Below the pieces are notes generated by a model, which made no database searches, was not told the DNA's origin, and saw only the letters and a program-made list of their open reading frames with translations. A program made the translations under genes and the position numbers. From NCBI GenBank assembly GCA_002900555.1, contig MUGD01000018.1, forward strand, positions 1-24,009: DNA of 24,009 nucleotides, written 5' to 3'. This DNA comes from Thermoplasmata archaeon M9B2D. GTDB taxonomy: Archaea; Thermoplasmatota; E2; DHVEG-1. This document shows positions 7,467 through 15,106 of the stretch, one piece after another. Position 1 is the stretch's first letter, and each line of letters starts with the position of its first letter.

Positions 7467-7776
7467 GCCCGGTGATGTCGTCCTTGCTCAGGTGCAGTTT
7501 ACTGATACTTTTGAGGTAAAAAAAAGACCTGCTCTCGTCCTCTTCGAGGAGTTTGATAATGTTGTCGTTGCAGGGATAACAAGTAATACCAAGATGAAAG
7601 GAATTCCCCTTTCGAAAGAAGAGGGTGCGATACATGACAGCGTGATAAAATTAAACTATATCTTCACCATCTCAGCGGCCATGATTTCCAAAAGAATATT
7701 TCATTTAACGCTTAAGAAGAAACAATTAGTCTATAATGAATTACAAAAATGGTTAAACGGATTGAATAGAGAATAA
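7456..7776 (+). CDS. PemK/MazF-like endoribonuclease toxin
   Basis: A 106-residue protein with the MazF-fold signature FKPGDVVLAQVQFTDTFEVKKRPALVL near its start, carrying the conserved Arg of the RP motif, and VVVAGITSNTK with the Ser/Thr of the second active-site strand. MazF-family toxins cut mRNA, tRNA or rRNA at short motifs. ATG 7456 is chosen because GAGG (7446-7449) lies six bases before it. The in-frame ATG at 7444 would add four residues but has no SD. It overlaps the antitoxin stop, which suggests translational coupling. The pair is the only cargo between the two tRNA-Arg-derived repeats. Confidence 0.8.
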   Translation: MTFKPGDVVLAQVQFTDTFEVKKRPALVLFEEFDNVVVAGITSNTKMKGIPLSKEEGAIHDSVIKLNYIFTISAAMISKRIFHLTLKKKQLVYNELQKWLNGLNRE

Positions 7777-7811
7777 AATTTTTTCAGATTTCCTCTCACG
7801 TTTTAGTGACT

Positions 7812-7836
7812 GGTTCGAATCCCGCCACATCCGCTT
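7812..7836 (+). repeat. att-like direct repeat, right copy (orphan tRNA-Arg 3' end)
   Basis: A partial copy of the tRNA-Arg 3' end (24 of 25 identical to 7151-7175) with no upstream tRNA body, so it is not a functional gene. Beyond it, TTCGTTCTCGG resembles TTCATTCTCAG downstream of the true tRNA (9 of 11, after a 2-nt gap), so the similarity reaches about 36 bp. A7829 would break the C4-G69 acceptor pair, as expected for a displaced fragment no longer under selection. The bases from 7837 to the DUF362 stop at 7993 hold no gene that I can see. Confidence 0.6.
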
Positions 7837-7992
7837 TTCGTTCTCGGAGAGAATTGGGTCAAAAGACTCTATTTTTTCGTGCTTTTGAATTTGTATAGGA
7901 TGTCATAAGGAAAAAAGAAAAACCACAAGATGCTATAGCTATAGGCAGTCGTTTAATGGTTCTTCCTTGAATGCTTGAGAGGTTCTGTTCTC

Positions 7993-9879
7993 TCAGAAAA
8001 TTTTCCAGACCATTATTTCATTGCTTGTCGTATTCACCTCGTCGTAGTATGCGATGATTTTTATGGTGTGTCTGAAAAGTGAAAGTTTATTCCATGTCCA
8101 GCTATAGGGCTCCTCTGTGTCGGTGTATTGCAATCTATCATCCTTGTAAAACTCGATTTTTTGTATCTCTCCTAAAACCCCATTGAGTTCTGCTTCCACA
8201 TTGATTTTCCCAATGATCAATGTAAATGGACATGCTCCCTTGTCCGCTCCGAAGAAATACAGGTGTTTTTCTAAAGGGGTGATGAAGACGACGCCAGGGC
8301 GAGCAAATTCTTTCCCAGATGTACGATAATCAATCCCGTTCTCTGAGGGGCCGACGTACCGCTCTGATGAAAAGATATCAACCATCCTATCCCAGTGCTC
8401 ATGTACGCCAAGGCTTGTTGACAGATAGGTCCCGTCATTCTCTGGGTCATACACATTCGCAGGTGGGACAGCGGCTTGATGCAGGTAATTCTGTGACCCC
8501 TCAATGGGGTTAGTCCCTTCTGTATGAAGGAAATCATACATCACTGAATCAAGAGCAACCGGGTCTTGTGAAAAGAACAAACTATTGGTCCAATCATCAT
8601 TAAACGGATACATCAGGAATTTCGCAATCGTCTTATGATCTACTTTTGTTCCAAACGTCCCGTCTCCAAGATACAAAAGTGTTTTTCCGCCTAGATGTTC
8701 ATATGTGAATAGATCCACCTGCGGTGCAGCGTTTCCCATGGTTAAGCCAGAGATATGGTATGGATGGATATCTGAAACCGGTTCGATAAACGAGCCAAAT
8801 AAGTTCTTCCCAGACAACGTTACACCCATGTTTATCGGATGTCTCTTTAGTAAGGGGATGTTGATGAGGTACTTTGCGTCAGCAACACAGGTTGGCAGTG
8901 TACGGACGACGCCATCTGAGAAATACAGAGATGTTCCGCTTGGTATTACCTGTTCACGACCGGGTGCTCCACCTAGCGAGTCGACGTAATGAATCTGTGA
9001 AAATTCTTCAACGAGTGGATTAGCAGGATAGCTCTGATAATAGATTCTGTCATACAGAGAGTTTATTATGGGTCGTGAGGCGTCGAATACCGTGATGTCC
9101 TGTTGGGCGACACCAACAACGTTGACAAGTTGACGAAGCAGAGCTTTAACCACATATGGACTTGCGTCTCGGTCATTATCTTCTTTGACATAGGGGTCTC
9201 CAATACCACCAAGCGCATTGTTTAAATTCATTTTAATCGCAATCGTTTCACCAGGCTGGTAGCTTATATTTCCGTTCCCATGAACTTCATTGAAATAAGA
9301 AAAGAGAGCGTCCCATGCCTCAGAATCATTTGATGTTTCTGTAAGCTTTTGGATGCCTATAGAGACCATCTGATCAATGACCTCTTGGTTGTTGTTCTGC
9401 TGTTCCCACCAGTATCCTGAAAGGTTTCTTTCTGTTGCGTTTGGATTCCATACCCAAACGACTCTCCCTGGACATGTCCCGACTCCGGTCCCAATGGGTT
9501 GTTTTGGGATAGGATCCCAGGATGCTGTAACTGGCTGTTCTGCTTGAAAGTAGTTCGTGGCAAACACAGCGCCCGTGATGGTGAATACCACAATAAAACC
9601 AGCAAGCACTGTTGGAAATGTTTTTGCACATTTTGTCTTTACACTTCGGAGCCATATCACAAGACCTGTGAATAAGACACTCCAGAATGCGATATAGCCA
9701 AGTGAAACAGACAGGGCGACCTGTTGGCAGGGATAGGAAGCTCGTTGCGGTTTAGGCAGTACCCTGATGAGAAACCAAACAATCGCGATAATTCCAGCGA
9801 TATGGAACCATATCCCTTTCCACCCGTGCATATTCTCCCATAGACGTGATTTTTTGTGATGATGCCTGTGATTCTTCAT
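7993..9879 (-). CDS. membrane-anchored DUF362 protein with C-terminal Ig-like domain
   Basis: A 628-residue protein. A His/Lys-rich N-terminal tail (MKNHRHHHKK) is followed by three hydrophobic segments at about 22-40, 52-78 and 88-108. With the positive residues inside, the large remainder should face outward. Residues about 160-500 match the DUF362 pattern: IAIKMNLNNALGG, PYVVKALLRQLVNVVGV, ITVFDASRP, a LINIPLLKRHPINMGVTLSGKNLFGSF core and FSQDPVALDSVMYDFL. The last 80 or so residues (INVEAELNGVLGEIQKIEFYKD..YSWTWN) look like a single Ig-like domain. DUF362 has no settled reaction and I assign none. No ferredoxin-type CxxCxxC motif is visible. ATG 9879 has GGGGAT upstream and its own TATA at 9912-9921. 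Confidence 0.8.
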   Translation of the reverse strand: MKNHRHHHKKSRLWENMHGWKGIWFHIAGIIAIVWFLIRVLPKPQRASYPCQQVALSVSLGYIAFWSVLFTGLVIWLRSVKTKCAKTFPTVLAGFIVVFTITGAVFATNYFQAEQPVTASWDPIPKQPIGTGVGTCPGRVVWVWNPNATERNLSGYWWEQQNNNQEVIDQMVSIGIQKLTETSNDSEAWDALFSYFNEVHGNGNISYQPGETIAIKMNLNNALGGIGDPYVKEDNDRDASPYVVKALLRQLVNVVGVAQQDITVFDASRPIINSLYDRIYYQSYPANPLVEEFSQIHYVDSLGGAPGREQVIPSGTSLYFSDGVVRTLPTCVADAKYLINIPLLKRHPINMGVTLSGKNLFGSFIEPVSDIHPYHISGLTMGNAAPQVDLFTYEHLGGKTLLYLGDGTFGTKVDHKTIAKFLMYPFNDDWTNSLFFSQDPVALDSVMYDFLHTEGTNPIEGSQNYLHQAAVPPANVYDPENDGTYLSTSLGVHEHWDRMVDIFSSERYVGPSENGIDYRTSGKEFARPGVVFITPLEKHLYFFGADKGACPFTLIIGKINVEAELNGVLGEIQKIEFYKDDRLQYTDTEEPYSWTWNKLSLFRHTIKIIAYYDEVNTTSNEIMVWKIF

Positions 9880-9911
9880 GAAGTATCCCCTTAAAAAACA
9901 GTAGCCTATAG

Positions 9912-9921
9912 CCTATAAAAA
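9912..9921 (-). promoter_or_regulatory. TATA box of the DUF362 gene
   Basis: On the minus strand TTTTTATAGG lies about 37 nt before the ATG, putting the transcript start near 9890 and leaving room for the SD GGGGAT. The 122-bp gap to the ABC permease holds no other gene, so this gene probably has its own promoter. Confidence 0.5.
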
Positions 9922-10001
9922 GGTTTGCTCAGTGATAGACTCCCATTTGTTTCTCTTTACAAAGACTTGTGCAAAGTTACTATCAAAGAGGAGGTTTTTC
10001 C

Positions 10002-11282
10002 TTAGAATCGCCGTCGTTTTAATGCTTTGAGCCACTTGAATTTTGTTGTCCCAGTCAATAACCGATCGGTTTTAAACACCCATACCACGATGCTTATTGT
10101 AATCAACGCAAAGATACCGACGTACACAATCCCTCCGATTACAAGCATGTAATCATCAAAGAGCAGCGCTCGTGATGCCATCATTGGATGGGAGAATGGA
10201 ATTGCAAATGTCAATATCTTCACTGCTACTGGGAGTGTGTCAAAATCAGCAAACATCGTGATAAACATAGGGATTAACGCAAGCATGGTGATGGGGAAGG
10301 TGAGGGTTTGTGCGCTTTTGTAATTCTTTGCAAAGGTCCCAAGAAGCATACAGAGGGAAAGACCTGCGATGAGAGTAAGGAACAATGAGATGCCAATCCA
10401 GAGGAAATCTGTTGTGGTCAACACAAGACCATAGGCAGCGAGGTTTGCTCCGACTGAAACCTCAAAGCCTTTGAAATAGAACTGCATCCCTATCATGTAG
10501 ATTACAGCAAGGATCAGTCCGATGACTGATGCCGCTATTATTTTACCGGTGACGATGCTTGTTCGTTTCACCGGTAAGGTAAGCAATGTTTCCAGGGTTT
10601 TGTTCTCCTTTTCAAGCGCCATGGAGGTGATGACGATTCCTCCAGCCATAATAATGATCATCATCATGACAAGGGGGATAAGCATCGACTGTGAAGCCAA
10701 CATCCCTGCTATCATGTTTGGTGAAATTCCAGGAAACTGCCGGTTTTTATAGAAAGTGGTTTCAACCCGATTTGTTGGTGAAAGGACAAAGGAAGCGTTA
10801 ACGGACGCATTCTGTTCTATGAGATTTTTTGAGAGATTGGTGTTAATATACGAAAGTAACAGTTCTAGGGCACCTGATGAGATAGAATCCATTATCCCTG
10901 TTCCTCTCATGATCCAATATACTTCAATGGTGCCTTGTTGCTCTTGGGTTATCCGCTCTGTGAAATTCTTCGGGATAAGAACGACGGCAACACCGTCATG
11001 CTGCTTTACGGTCTCAAGTCCATCTTGTAAATCAGCAATCGATGTCGAGTTAAACACTGATTTTGCGTTTGTATGCAGAATGGTCAATGCCATTGCACTG
11101 TACCCGCTGGCATCCTCGTTGATGATTCCAATAACGGGTGGCTCTGATGATTGTTCTTGGAGACCTTGTATGCTGGTCCCCATGGTAGCAAAAATCAAGG
11201 CGACAACGATGATGGGGATGAACGTCGCTGGTGTGAGCAGCTCCCGGATCTCTTTTTTTGTAATGTTTCCAAGTCCGCTCAT
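10002..11282 (-). CDS. ABC-2 type transporter permease (NatB/DrrB-like)
   Basis: A 426-residue membrane protein. One transmembrane segment near the N-terminus (PATFIPIIVVALIFATMG) is followed by a long, mostly polar region to about residue 190, then a cluster of hydrophobic segments (SMLIPLVMMMIIIMAGGIVITSMA, IIAASVIGLILAVIYMIG, the LTLIAGLSLCMLLGTFA region, FPITMLALIPMFITMF, and VIGGIVYVGIFALITISIVVWVF). This is the ABC2_membrane_3 layout with an extracellular domain. ALEKENKTLETLLTLPVKRTSIVTGK is the typical cytoplasmic coupling segment of these exporters. Its ATG overlaps the stop of the ATPase gene by one base (TAATG), so the two are translationally coupled. Substrate unknown; ion, lipid or drug export are the family's usual roles. 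Confidence 0.9.
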   Translation of the reverse strand: MSGLGNITKKEIRELLTPATFIPIIVVALIFATMGTSIQGLQEQSSEPPVIGIINEDASGYSAMALTILHTNAKSVFNSTSIADLQDGLETVKQHDGVAVVLIPKNFTERITQEQQGTIEVYWIMRGTGIMDSISSGALELLLSYINTNLSKNLIEQNASVNASFVLSPTNRVETTFYKNRQFPGISPNMIAGMLASQSMLIPLVMMMIIIMAGGIVITSMALEKENKTLETLLTLPVKRTSIVTGKIIAASVIGLILAVIYMIGMQFYFKGFEVSVGANLAAYGLVLTTTDFLWIGISLFLTLIAGLSLCMLLGTFAKNYKSAQTLTFPITMLALIPMFITMFADFDTLPVAVKILTFAIPFSHPMMASRALLFDDYMLVIGGIVYVGIFALITISIVVWVFKTDRLLTGTTKFKWLKALKRRRF

Positions 11283-11995
11283 TACGACACCGTCCGAACA
11301 AAGACTTCTTCGACGTTACGCGCCTGATATTTCTGCATTAATGTCGTTGGTTTACCTGTTTCGATTATTCTCCCCTCTGAGATTAATGCGATCCGATCAC
11401 AGAGATATTCCACCTCTAGCATGTTATGAGATGAGAGAAGCACGGTTGTCCCTGCATGTGATGTAGATTTGACCAGTTTGCGTATCTCCTGAGCGTTGAT
11501 GACATCAAGACCGGAGGTGGGCTCATCAAGGATTGCAAGCTTTGGGTTGGTCATAAGTGCTCTTCCGACGAGGAGGCGGCGCATCATTCCTTTGCTATAG
11601 GTGTCCACCCGGTCATCTATGCGTGCTCCAAGGTCTGTGATCTCGATTCCTTTTTGAACCATTGCTTTCGTATCTTTCGGGTCAAAGAAGTTTGCGATAA
11701 ACTGGAGATAGGCTCTCCCACTGAGATTCTTATACGCACCTGCATCTTCAGGGAGATAGCTAATGAGTTTTCTGATTTCCGCAGCCTGTTTACTCAGGTC
11801 ATATCCAAGGATGGTGACGGACCCGCCGTTGATGGAAAGGAGAGTTGAGAGAACCCGCAGGGTCGTGGTTTTTCCCGCGCCGTTTGGTCCGATAAGCCCA
11901 AAGATCTCCCCTTCAGATATTGAAAAGGATATTCCTTTTACTGCATCCATTAACCCGTATTTCTTCACTAAATTCTTCACCTCAACTGCTGCCAT
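11282..11995 (-). CDS. ABC transporter ATP-binding protein (NatA-like)
   Basis: A 237-residue ATPase that powers the adjacent ABC-2 permease. Walker A GPNGAGKTTT, Q-loop region SYLPEDAGAYKNLSG, a signature segment YSKGMMRRLLVGRALM (the degenerate form common in this subfamily in place of LSGGQ), Walker B LAILDEPTSGLD and switch His in LLSSHNM are all present. The start is placed at ATG 11995; an upstream in-frame TTG at 12004 would add three residues. No SD is visible, so it may be leaderless or nearly so, with a weak TATA-like CTATTAAAC near 12024-12032 on the minus strand. It is divergent from the MFS gene. Confidence 0.92.
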   Translation of the reverse strand: MAAVEVKNLVKKYGLMDAVKGISFSISEGEIFGLIGPNGAGKTTTLRVLSTLLSINGGSVTILGYDLSKQAAEIRKLISYLPEDAGAYKNLSGRAYLQFIANFFDPKDTKAMVQKGIEITDLGARIDDRVDTYSKGMMRRLLVGRALMTNPKLAILDEPTSGLDVINAQEIRKLVKSTSHAGTTVLLSSHNMLEVEYLCDRIALISEGRIIETGKPTTLMQKYQARNVEEVFVRTVS

Positions 11996-12070
11996 ACGAA
12001 TCAAAATGCGTAATAGCCTCTTGTTTAATAGAGATTACCTTTTTTGGATGCAAACTCTGAAAATAACGCA

Positions 12071-12098
12071 TTATATTACATCATAAACGAGCAAGAGG
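12071..12098 (+). promoter_or_regulatory. promoter and SD region of the MFS transporter gene
   Basis: TTATATTA (12071-12078) is a TATA candidate and GAGG (12095-12098) sits five bases before ATG 12104. With the usual spacing the transcript would start near 12100, which would make the message almost leaderless and exclude the SD. One of the two elements is therefore probably not used as drawn. Confidence 0.35.
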
Positions 12099-12103
12099 AT
12101 GCC

Positions 12104-13276
12104 ATGGACGAAAAGGACAATAAAAAAACGGTTCGCACCTTTGCTGCGGCTTCGTTTCTTAATGATTTTGGCTCTGACATCATCTATCCGATATGGCCGC
12201 TGTTTCTGACAACGGTACTTGGTGCAAACATGGCGGTTCTTGGATTTATCGATGGACTTGGTGACGCGCTTGTTTCGATTTCTCAAGCCGTCTCAGGGTA
12301 TGTCTCAGATAAAATCCGTCGTCGTAAGGTCTTTGTCTGGGTGGGGTATCTCTGTGGAGCTGCCTCACGGATAGGATATGCGTTCTCTGTCATCTGGCAG
12401 CATATCGTTCCCTTTCGGATTCTTGACCGAATCGGGAAAATGAGAGGAGCACCACGTGATGCTCTTATCGCTGATGCCTCGACAGATGAGAACAGAGGCA
12501 GGAATTTCGGGTTGCTCCGGGCGATGGATAACTTTGGTGCAGTGTGCGGTATTGTATTCTGCATCGTTTGTTTCTGGCTGCTGAACATCGGATATCGGGA
12601 GTTATTCTTGTTTGCTGCCCTCCCCTCTCTCATCGGATCAATTGTCGTGATTCTGTTCATTCGGGAAAGGAAACTACAGACAAAAAAAATATTCAAAGGG
12701 CTCTCATTTAAGGATTTACACCGGGATTTCAAGGTGTTCCTTCTGTTAAGCGCGTTGTTTGCACTGGGATCGTTTAGCTATTCATTCTTGCTTATCTATG
12801 CAAAACAATTCGGGTTCGAAGTTATTTTCGTTCCTGTCCTGTATCTCATCTTCACTGTTTTTGCTGCCGTGTTCTCCTATCCCTTCGGACGACTTGCTGA
12901 TAAAATAGGAAGGAAAATCGTCCTTCTGATATCGTATGCGTTCTGGGGTGCTCTCTGCCTGATAATTATCTTCATGCAAAGCTACTGGCTCATTGTCTGT
13001 ACCTTTATCCTCTATGGGCTGCATCGAGCTGCGTTAGAACCTGTACAAAAAACATTAGTTGCTGAGCTTGCACCACCTCTCTATCGGGCAAGTAGTCTTG
13101 GCGGGTTTCAAATGGTTATTGGTTTATGTGCGTTTCCTGCGTCGCTTCTCGCCGGGGTTCTCTGGGAATCGTTCGGTGTTGAGACACCATTTTATCTCTC
13201 GTTTGGACTTACCATACTCTCATCGTTTCTTCTGCTGGTCTGCATGAAAGAAAAACGACCATTACAGTCAATATGA
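12104..13276 (+). CDS. major facilitator superfamily transporter
   Basis: A 390-residue polytopic membrane protein with about 12 hydrophobic segments. The MFS loop motif A appears twice: GYVSDKIRRRK (65-75) between TM2 and TM3, and its second-half copy GRLADKIGRK between TM8 and TM9, so both six-helix halves are present. The variant FAAASFLNDFGSDIIYPIWPLFL at the start resembles the family of predicted drug or metabolite exporters. The substrate cannot be called. ATG 12104 is preferred over an upstream in-frame ATG at 12044, because the 20 added residues are polar, atypical, and fall upstream of the TATA/SD region. The gene is divergent from the ABC exporter, and nothing in the sequence shows that they share a substrate. 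Confidence 0.9.
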   Translation: MDEKDNKKTVRTFAAASFLNDFGSDIIYPIWPLFLTTVLGANMAVLGFIDGLGDALVSISQAVSGYVSDKIRRRKVFVWVGYLCGAASRIGYAFSVIWQHIVPFRILDRIGKMRGAPRDALIADASTDENRGRNFGLLRAMDNFGAVCGIVFCIVCFWLLNIGYRELFLFAALPSLIGSIVVILFIRERKLQTKKIFKGLSFKDLHRDFKVFLLLSALFALGSFSYSFLLIYAKQFGFEVIFVPVLYLIFTVFAAVFSYPFGRLADKIGRKIVLLISYAFWGALCLIIIFMQSYWLIVCTFILYGLHRAALEPVQKTLVAELAPPLYRASSLGGFQMVIGLCAFPASLLAGVLWESFGVETPFYLSFGLTILSSFLLLVCMKEKRPLQSI

Positions 13277-13312
13277 ATGCACTGTAGATGTTGTTTTTCT
13301 TGCAAACAAATA

Positions 13313-13348
13313 TTTAAGTAAAACGAATCCTTTTACACAAGTGAGGTG
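13313..13348 (+). promoter_or_regulatory. promoter and SD of the HEAT-like gene
   Basis: TTTAAGTA at 13313-13320 places the start of transcription near 13340. GAGGTG (13343-13348) is an SD four bases before ATG 13353. A T-rich run (TTGTTTTTCTT, 13291-13301) just upstream probably ends the MFS transcript. Confidence 0.45.
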
Positions 13349-13352
13349 CACT

Positions 13353-14069
13353 ATGCAAAACCAGGTAGAGACGCTAAGTAGGCATATCGAGTTTTTACAA
13401 TCACTTGACACCGAGGAGTTTTATGAGAGAGATGAAGATGAGGTCAGACGGTATGCTCAAAATACTCTGCAGGAACTCATTGACTTAGGTAGTCAAGCAA
13501 CCAATGATCTTCTCAAATTGCTTCAAACAGAATTTACCTGGAGTTGTTTTTTTGCACTAACGGTTCTTCGCCAGACAAAAGACCCACAGGCCGTTGTTCC
13601 GCTTATTGCCTTTTTGGTCAAAGAATCTGATGATTCCATGGCAAACGAAGAAGCAATGTTTGCCCTTCAAGATATCGGGGATCCTTCGATAGTCCCTCTT
13701 ATAGAGAAATTGGAGGAATTGTTTGAAAACAGACATTATAACTCCTATCTGGTTGGTGCGTTAACTGGAATTATCGGACCTGCACCCTATGAGTTCATGA
13801 CGAAGGTCACCAATGATTTTATCGCCAGCCCCTCCCAGTATAAAGGATGGTTTCATATTGAGGATTTTACCTATAATTTTGTAAAACAACAGCGAAAGGA
13901 TGCCTTACTGCTCCTACGGCAGATCCTTGAGATGAAAGGGATGACCGGGACGGAAAAACGGGAACTTGAGGATACCATCAGAGCACTTGAAGACCCTGAA
14001 GGATATGAAAAGGAATTAACAGAAACAGCAAACGAACTTTCTCAGGTAGCAAAACAAGATTCATCATGA
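13353..14069 (+). CDS. HEAT-like repeat protein
   Basis: A 238-residue soluble, acidic, all-helical protein. Residues from about 35 to 130 show consecutive helix pairs with the HEAT/PBS-lyase pattern (TLQELIDLGSQATNDLLKLLQ; FALTVLRQTKDPQAVVPLIAFL; EEAMFALQDIGDPSIVPLIEKLEEL), the D/N-P-x-x-V-P-L-I steps being diagnostic. The later part keeps a helical character without clear repeats. Such proteins usually serve as protein-binding scaffolds; no enzyme motif is seen. ATG 13353 has an SD; the in-frame GTG at 13341 overlaps the expected transcript start. The gene precedes uppS with its own T-rich terminator between them, so no functional link can be claimed. Confidence 0.7.
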   Translation: MQNQVETLSRHIEFLQSLDTEEFYERDEDEVRRYAQNTLQELIDLGSQATNDLLKLLQTEFTWSCFFALTVLRQTKDPQAVVPLIAFLVKESDDSMANEEAMFALQDIGDPSIVPLIEKLEELFENRHYNSYLVGALTGIIGPAPYEFMTKVTNDFIASPSQYKGWFHIEDFTYNFVKQQRKDALLLLRQILEMKGMTGTEKRELEDTIRALEDPEGYEKELTETANELSQVAKQDSS

Positions 14070-14118
14070 GAAACAAAAACCATTATAGTATCCACAGAAC
14101 ACATCATATCCTGATATC

Positions 14119-14138
14119 AAAAACCTTTGTTTTTCTTT
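14119..14138 (+). terminator. T-rich terminator after the HEAT-like gene
   Basis: AAAAAC-CTTT-GTTTTT is a perfect 6-bp hairpin followed by CTTT, 50 bases after the stop codon. Archaeal terminators need mainly the T tract, which is present on the plus strand. Confidence 0.5.
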
Positions 14139-14157
14139 CAGATGGAGAACATTAAAT

Positions 14158-14192
14158 CTATATAATGGCAACAATATTTCTCCTTCTGGAGG
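14158..14192 (+). promoter_or_regulatory. TATA box and SD upstream of the apparent uppS start
   Basis: CTATATAAT (14158-14166) is a TATA box and GGAGG (14188-14192) a consensus SD. Both lie about 165-195 bases before the first ordinary start codon of uppS (GTG 14356), while the uppS frame is open through this whole stretch. Seven bases after GGAGG the frame reads ATT (14200), preceded by ATC (14197). Translation may therefore begin here with a non-standard codon. Confidence 0.45.
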
Positions 14193-14355
14193 CAATATCA
14201 TTAGTTCTCAAAAACCATCTCTCAGAACACTAGCCAATAAAACATTCGATGAATGGGAAAAATACGTTATTCAAAGTCTAACAGGAAAAAGGATTCTTGC
14301 CGCATTCTATCGTTCCTCCATCTATCGTTCCGTTTCAAGAATTATTACTGATTTT

Positions 14356-15090
14356 GTGGACGAAAACCTCCTTGAGGAAATACAACGCAATCCACTCCCA
14401 AAACACATCGCCATCATCATGGATGGAAATCGGAGGTATGCAAAGGAACTTGGGTTGTCCTGGGAAGCAGGTCATATATTTGGAAGAGAAAAACTCGAAG
14501 AGGTGTTGGATTGGTGTTTTGACCTTGGTATAAAGGTGCTGACGATTTATGCGTTCTCGACAGAGAATTTCACCCGTAGTGAAAAAGAAGTTAAAACTCT
14601 GATGACCTTGCTTAAAAACGAATTGGACAAGGTAAAGGAAGACTCCCGTATTCATCAAAATAAAGTACGAATACAGATTCTGGGTCGACTTAAATCACTA
14701 CCGAAAGACATCCAAGAGTCAGCAAAAGCTATCATGACAATGACCAAATCATATAAAACCTATTTTTTGAATATCGCACTTGCCTATGGTGGTCGAGAAG
14801 AAATCATTTACGCCATGCAACAGATGGGAAATGACATAAAAAAAGGGAAACTGAAGGTAAAGGACATCTCCACAGACACCGTCTCGTCGTATCTCTATAC
14901 CCGTGGGTTACCTGACCCGGACCTCATCCTTCGGACTTCCGGTGAGGAGCGCATCTCGAACTTTTTGTTATGGCAGCTTGCGTATTCGGAGCTCTATTTC
15001 TCAGATGTATACTGGCCTGCGTTTCGAAAACGGGATTTTCTGCAGGCGATTCGTACCTATCAAAACAGAAAACGTCGGTTCGGGAAATAA
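14356..15090 (+). CDS. uppS: cis-prenyltransferase (undecaprenyl diphosphate synthase family)
   Basis: Makes long-chain polyprenyl diphosphate from isopentenyl diphosphate, the lipid carrier for archaeal glycosylation. From GTG 14356 the protein has 244 residues: PKHIAIIMDGNRRYA (catalytic Asp and diphosphate-binding Arg), IYAFSTENFTRSEKEV, LNIALAYGGREEI, and RTSGEERISNFLLWQLAYSELYF with the C-terminal Arg/Glu elements. The GTG has no SD and leaves only about 14 residues before PKHIA. The frame is open back to 14089 with sensible sequence (LTGKRILAAFYRSSIYRSVSRIITDFV), and a TATA/SD pair points to a start near 14200. The true protein is therefore probably about 296 residues. Its 3' end meets the prefoldin/membrane-protein pair tail to tail, 16 bp away. 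Confidence 0.93.
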   Translation: MDENLLEEIQRNPLPKHIAIIMDGNRRYAKELGLSWEAGHIFGREKLEEVLDWCFDLGIKVLTIYAFSTENFTRSEKEVKTLMTLLKNELDKVKEDSRIHQNKVRIQILGRLKSLPKDIQESAKAIMTMTKSYKTYFLNIALAYGGREEIIYAMQQMGNDIKKGKLKVKDISTDTVSSYLYTRGLPDPDLILRTSGEERISNFLLWQLAYSELYFSDVYWPAFRKRDFLQAIRTYQNRKRRFGK

Positions 15091-15106
15091 AACAACTCTC
15101 TTGCAG

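Noticed and set aside
7812..7836. A second functional tRNA-Arg gene ending at 7833.
   Set aside because: Only the T-arm-to-3'-end part is present; no anticodon or D arm is found upstream, so it is a fragment.
7976..7995. Hairpin TGAGAG-GTTCTGTT-CTCTCA at the stop codon of the DUF362 gene as a terminator.
   Set aside because: The stem includes the stop codon itself and no T tract follows on the minus strand, so it does not look like an archaeal terminator.
7931..9917. The palindrome CTATAGCTATAG (7933-7944) and the related GCCTATAGCCTATA (9904-9917) flank the DUF362 gene like inverted terminal repeats.
   Set aside because: Only nine bases (GCCTATAGC) match in inverted orientation, both are AT-rich, and the right copy is part of a plausible TATA box. 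There is no target-site duplication or transposase, so chance is more likely than a mobile element.
12044..12103. Longer MFS start at ATG 12044.
   Set aside because: The extension is polar and unlike an MFS N-terminus, it contains the TATA-like element, and GAGG points to ATG 12104.
14165..14233. Short reading frame from ATG 14165 (22 codons) as a leader peptide for uppS.
   Set aside because: The ATG overlaps the TATA box, so it would not be on the transcript, and there is no SD before it.
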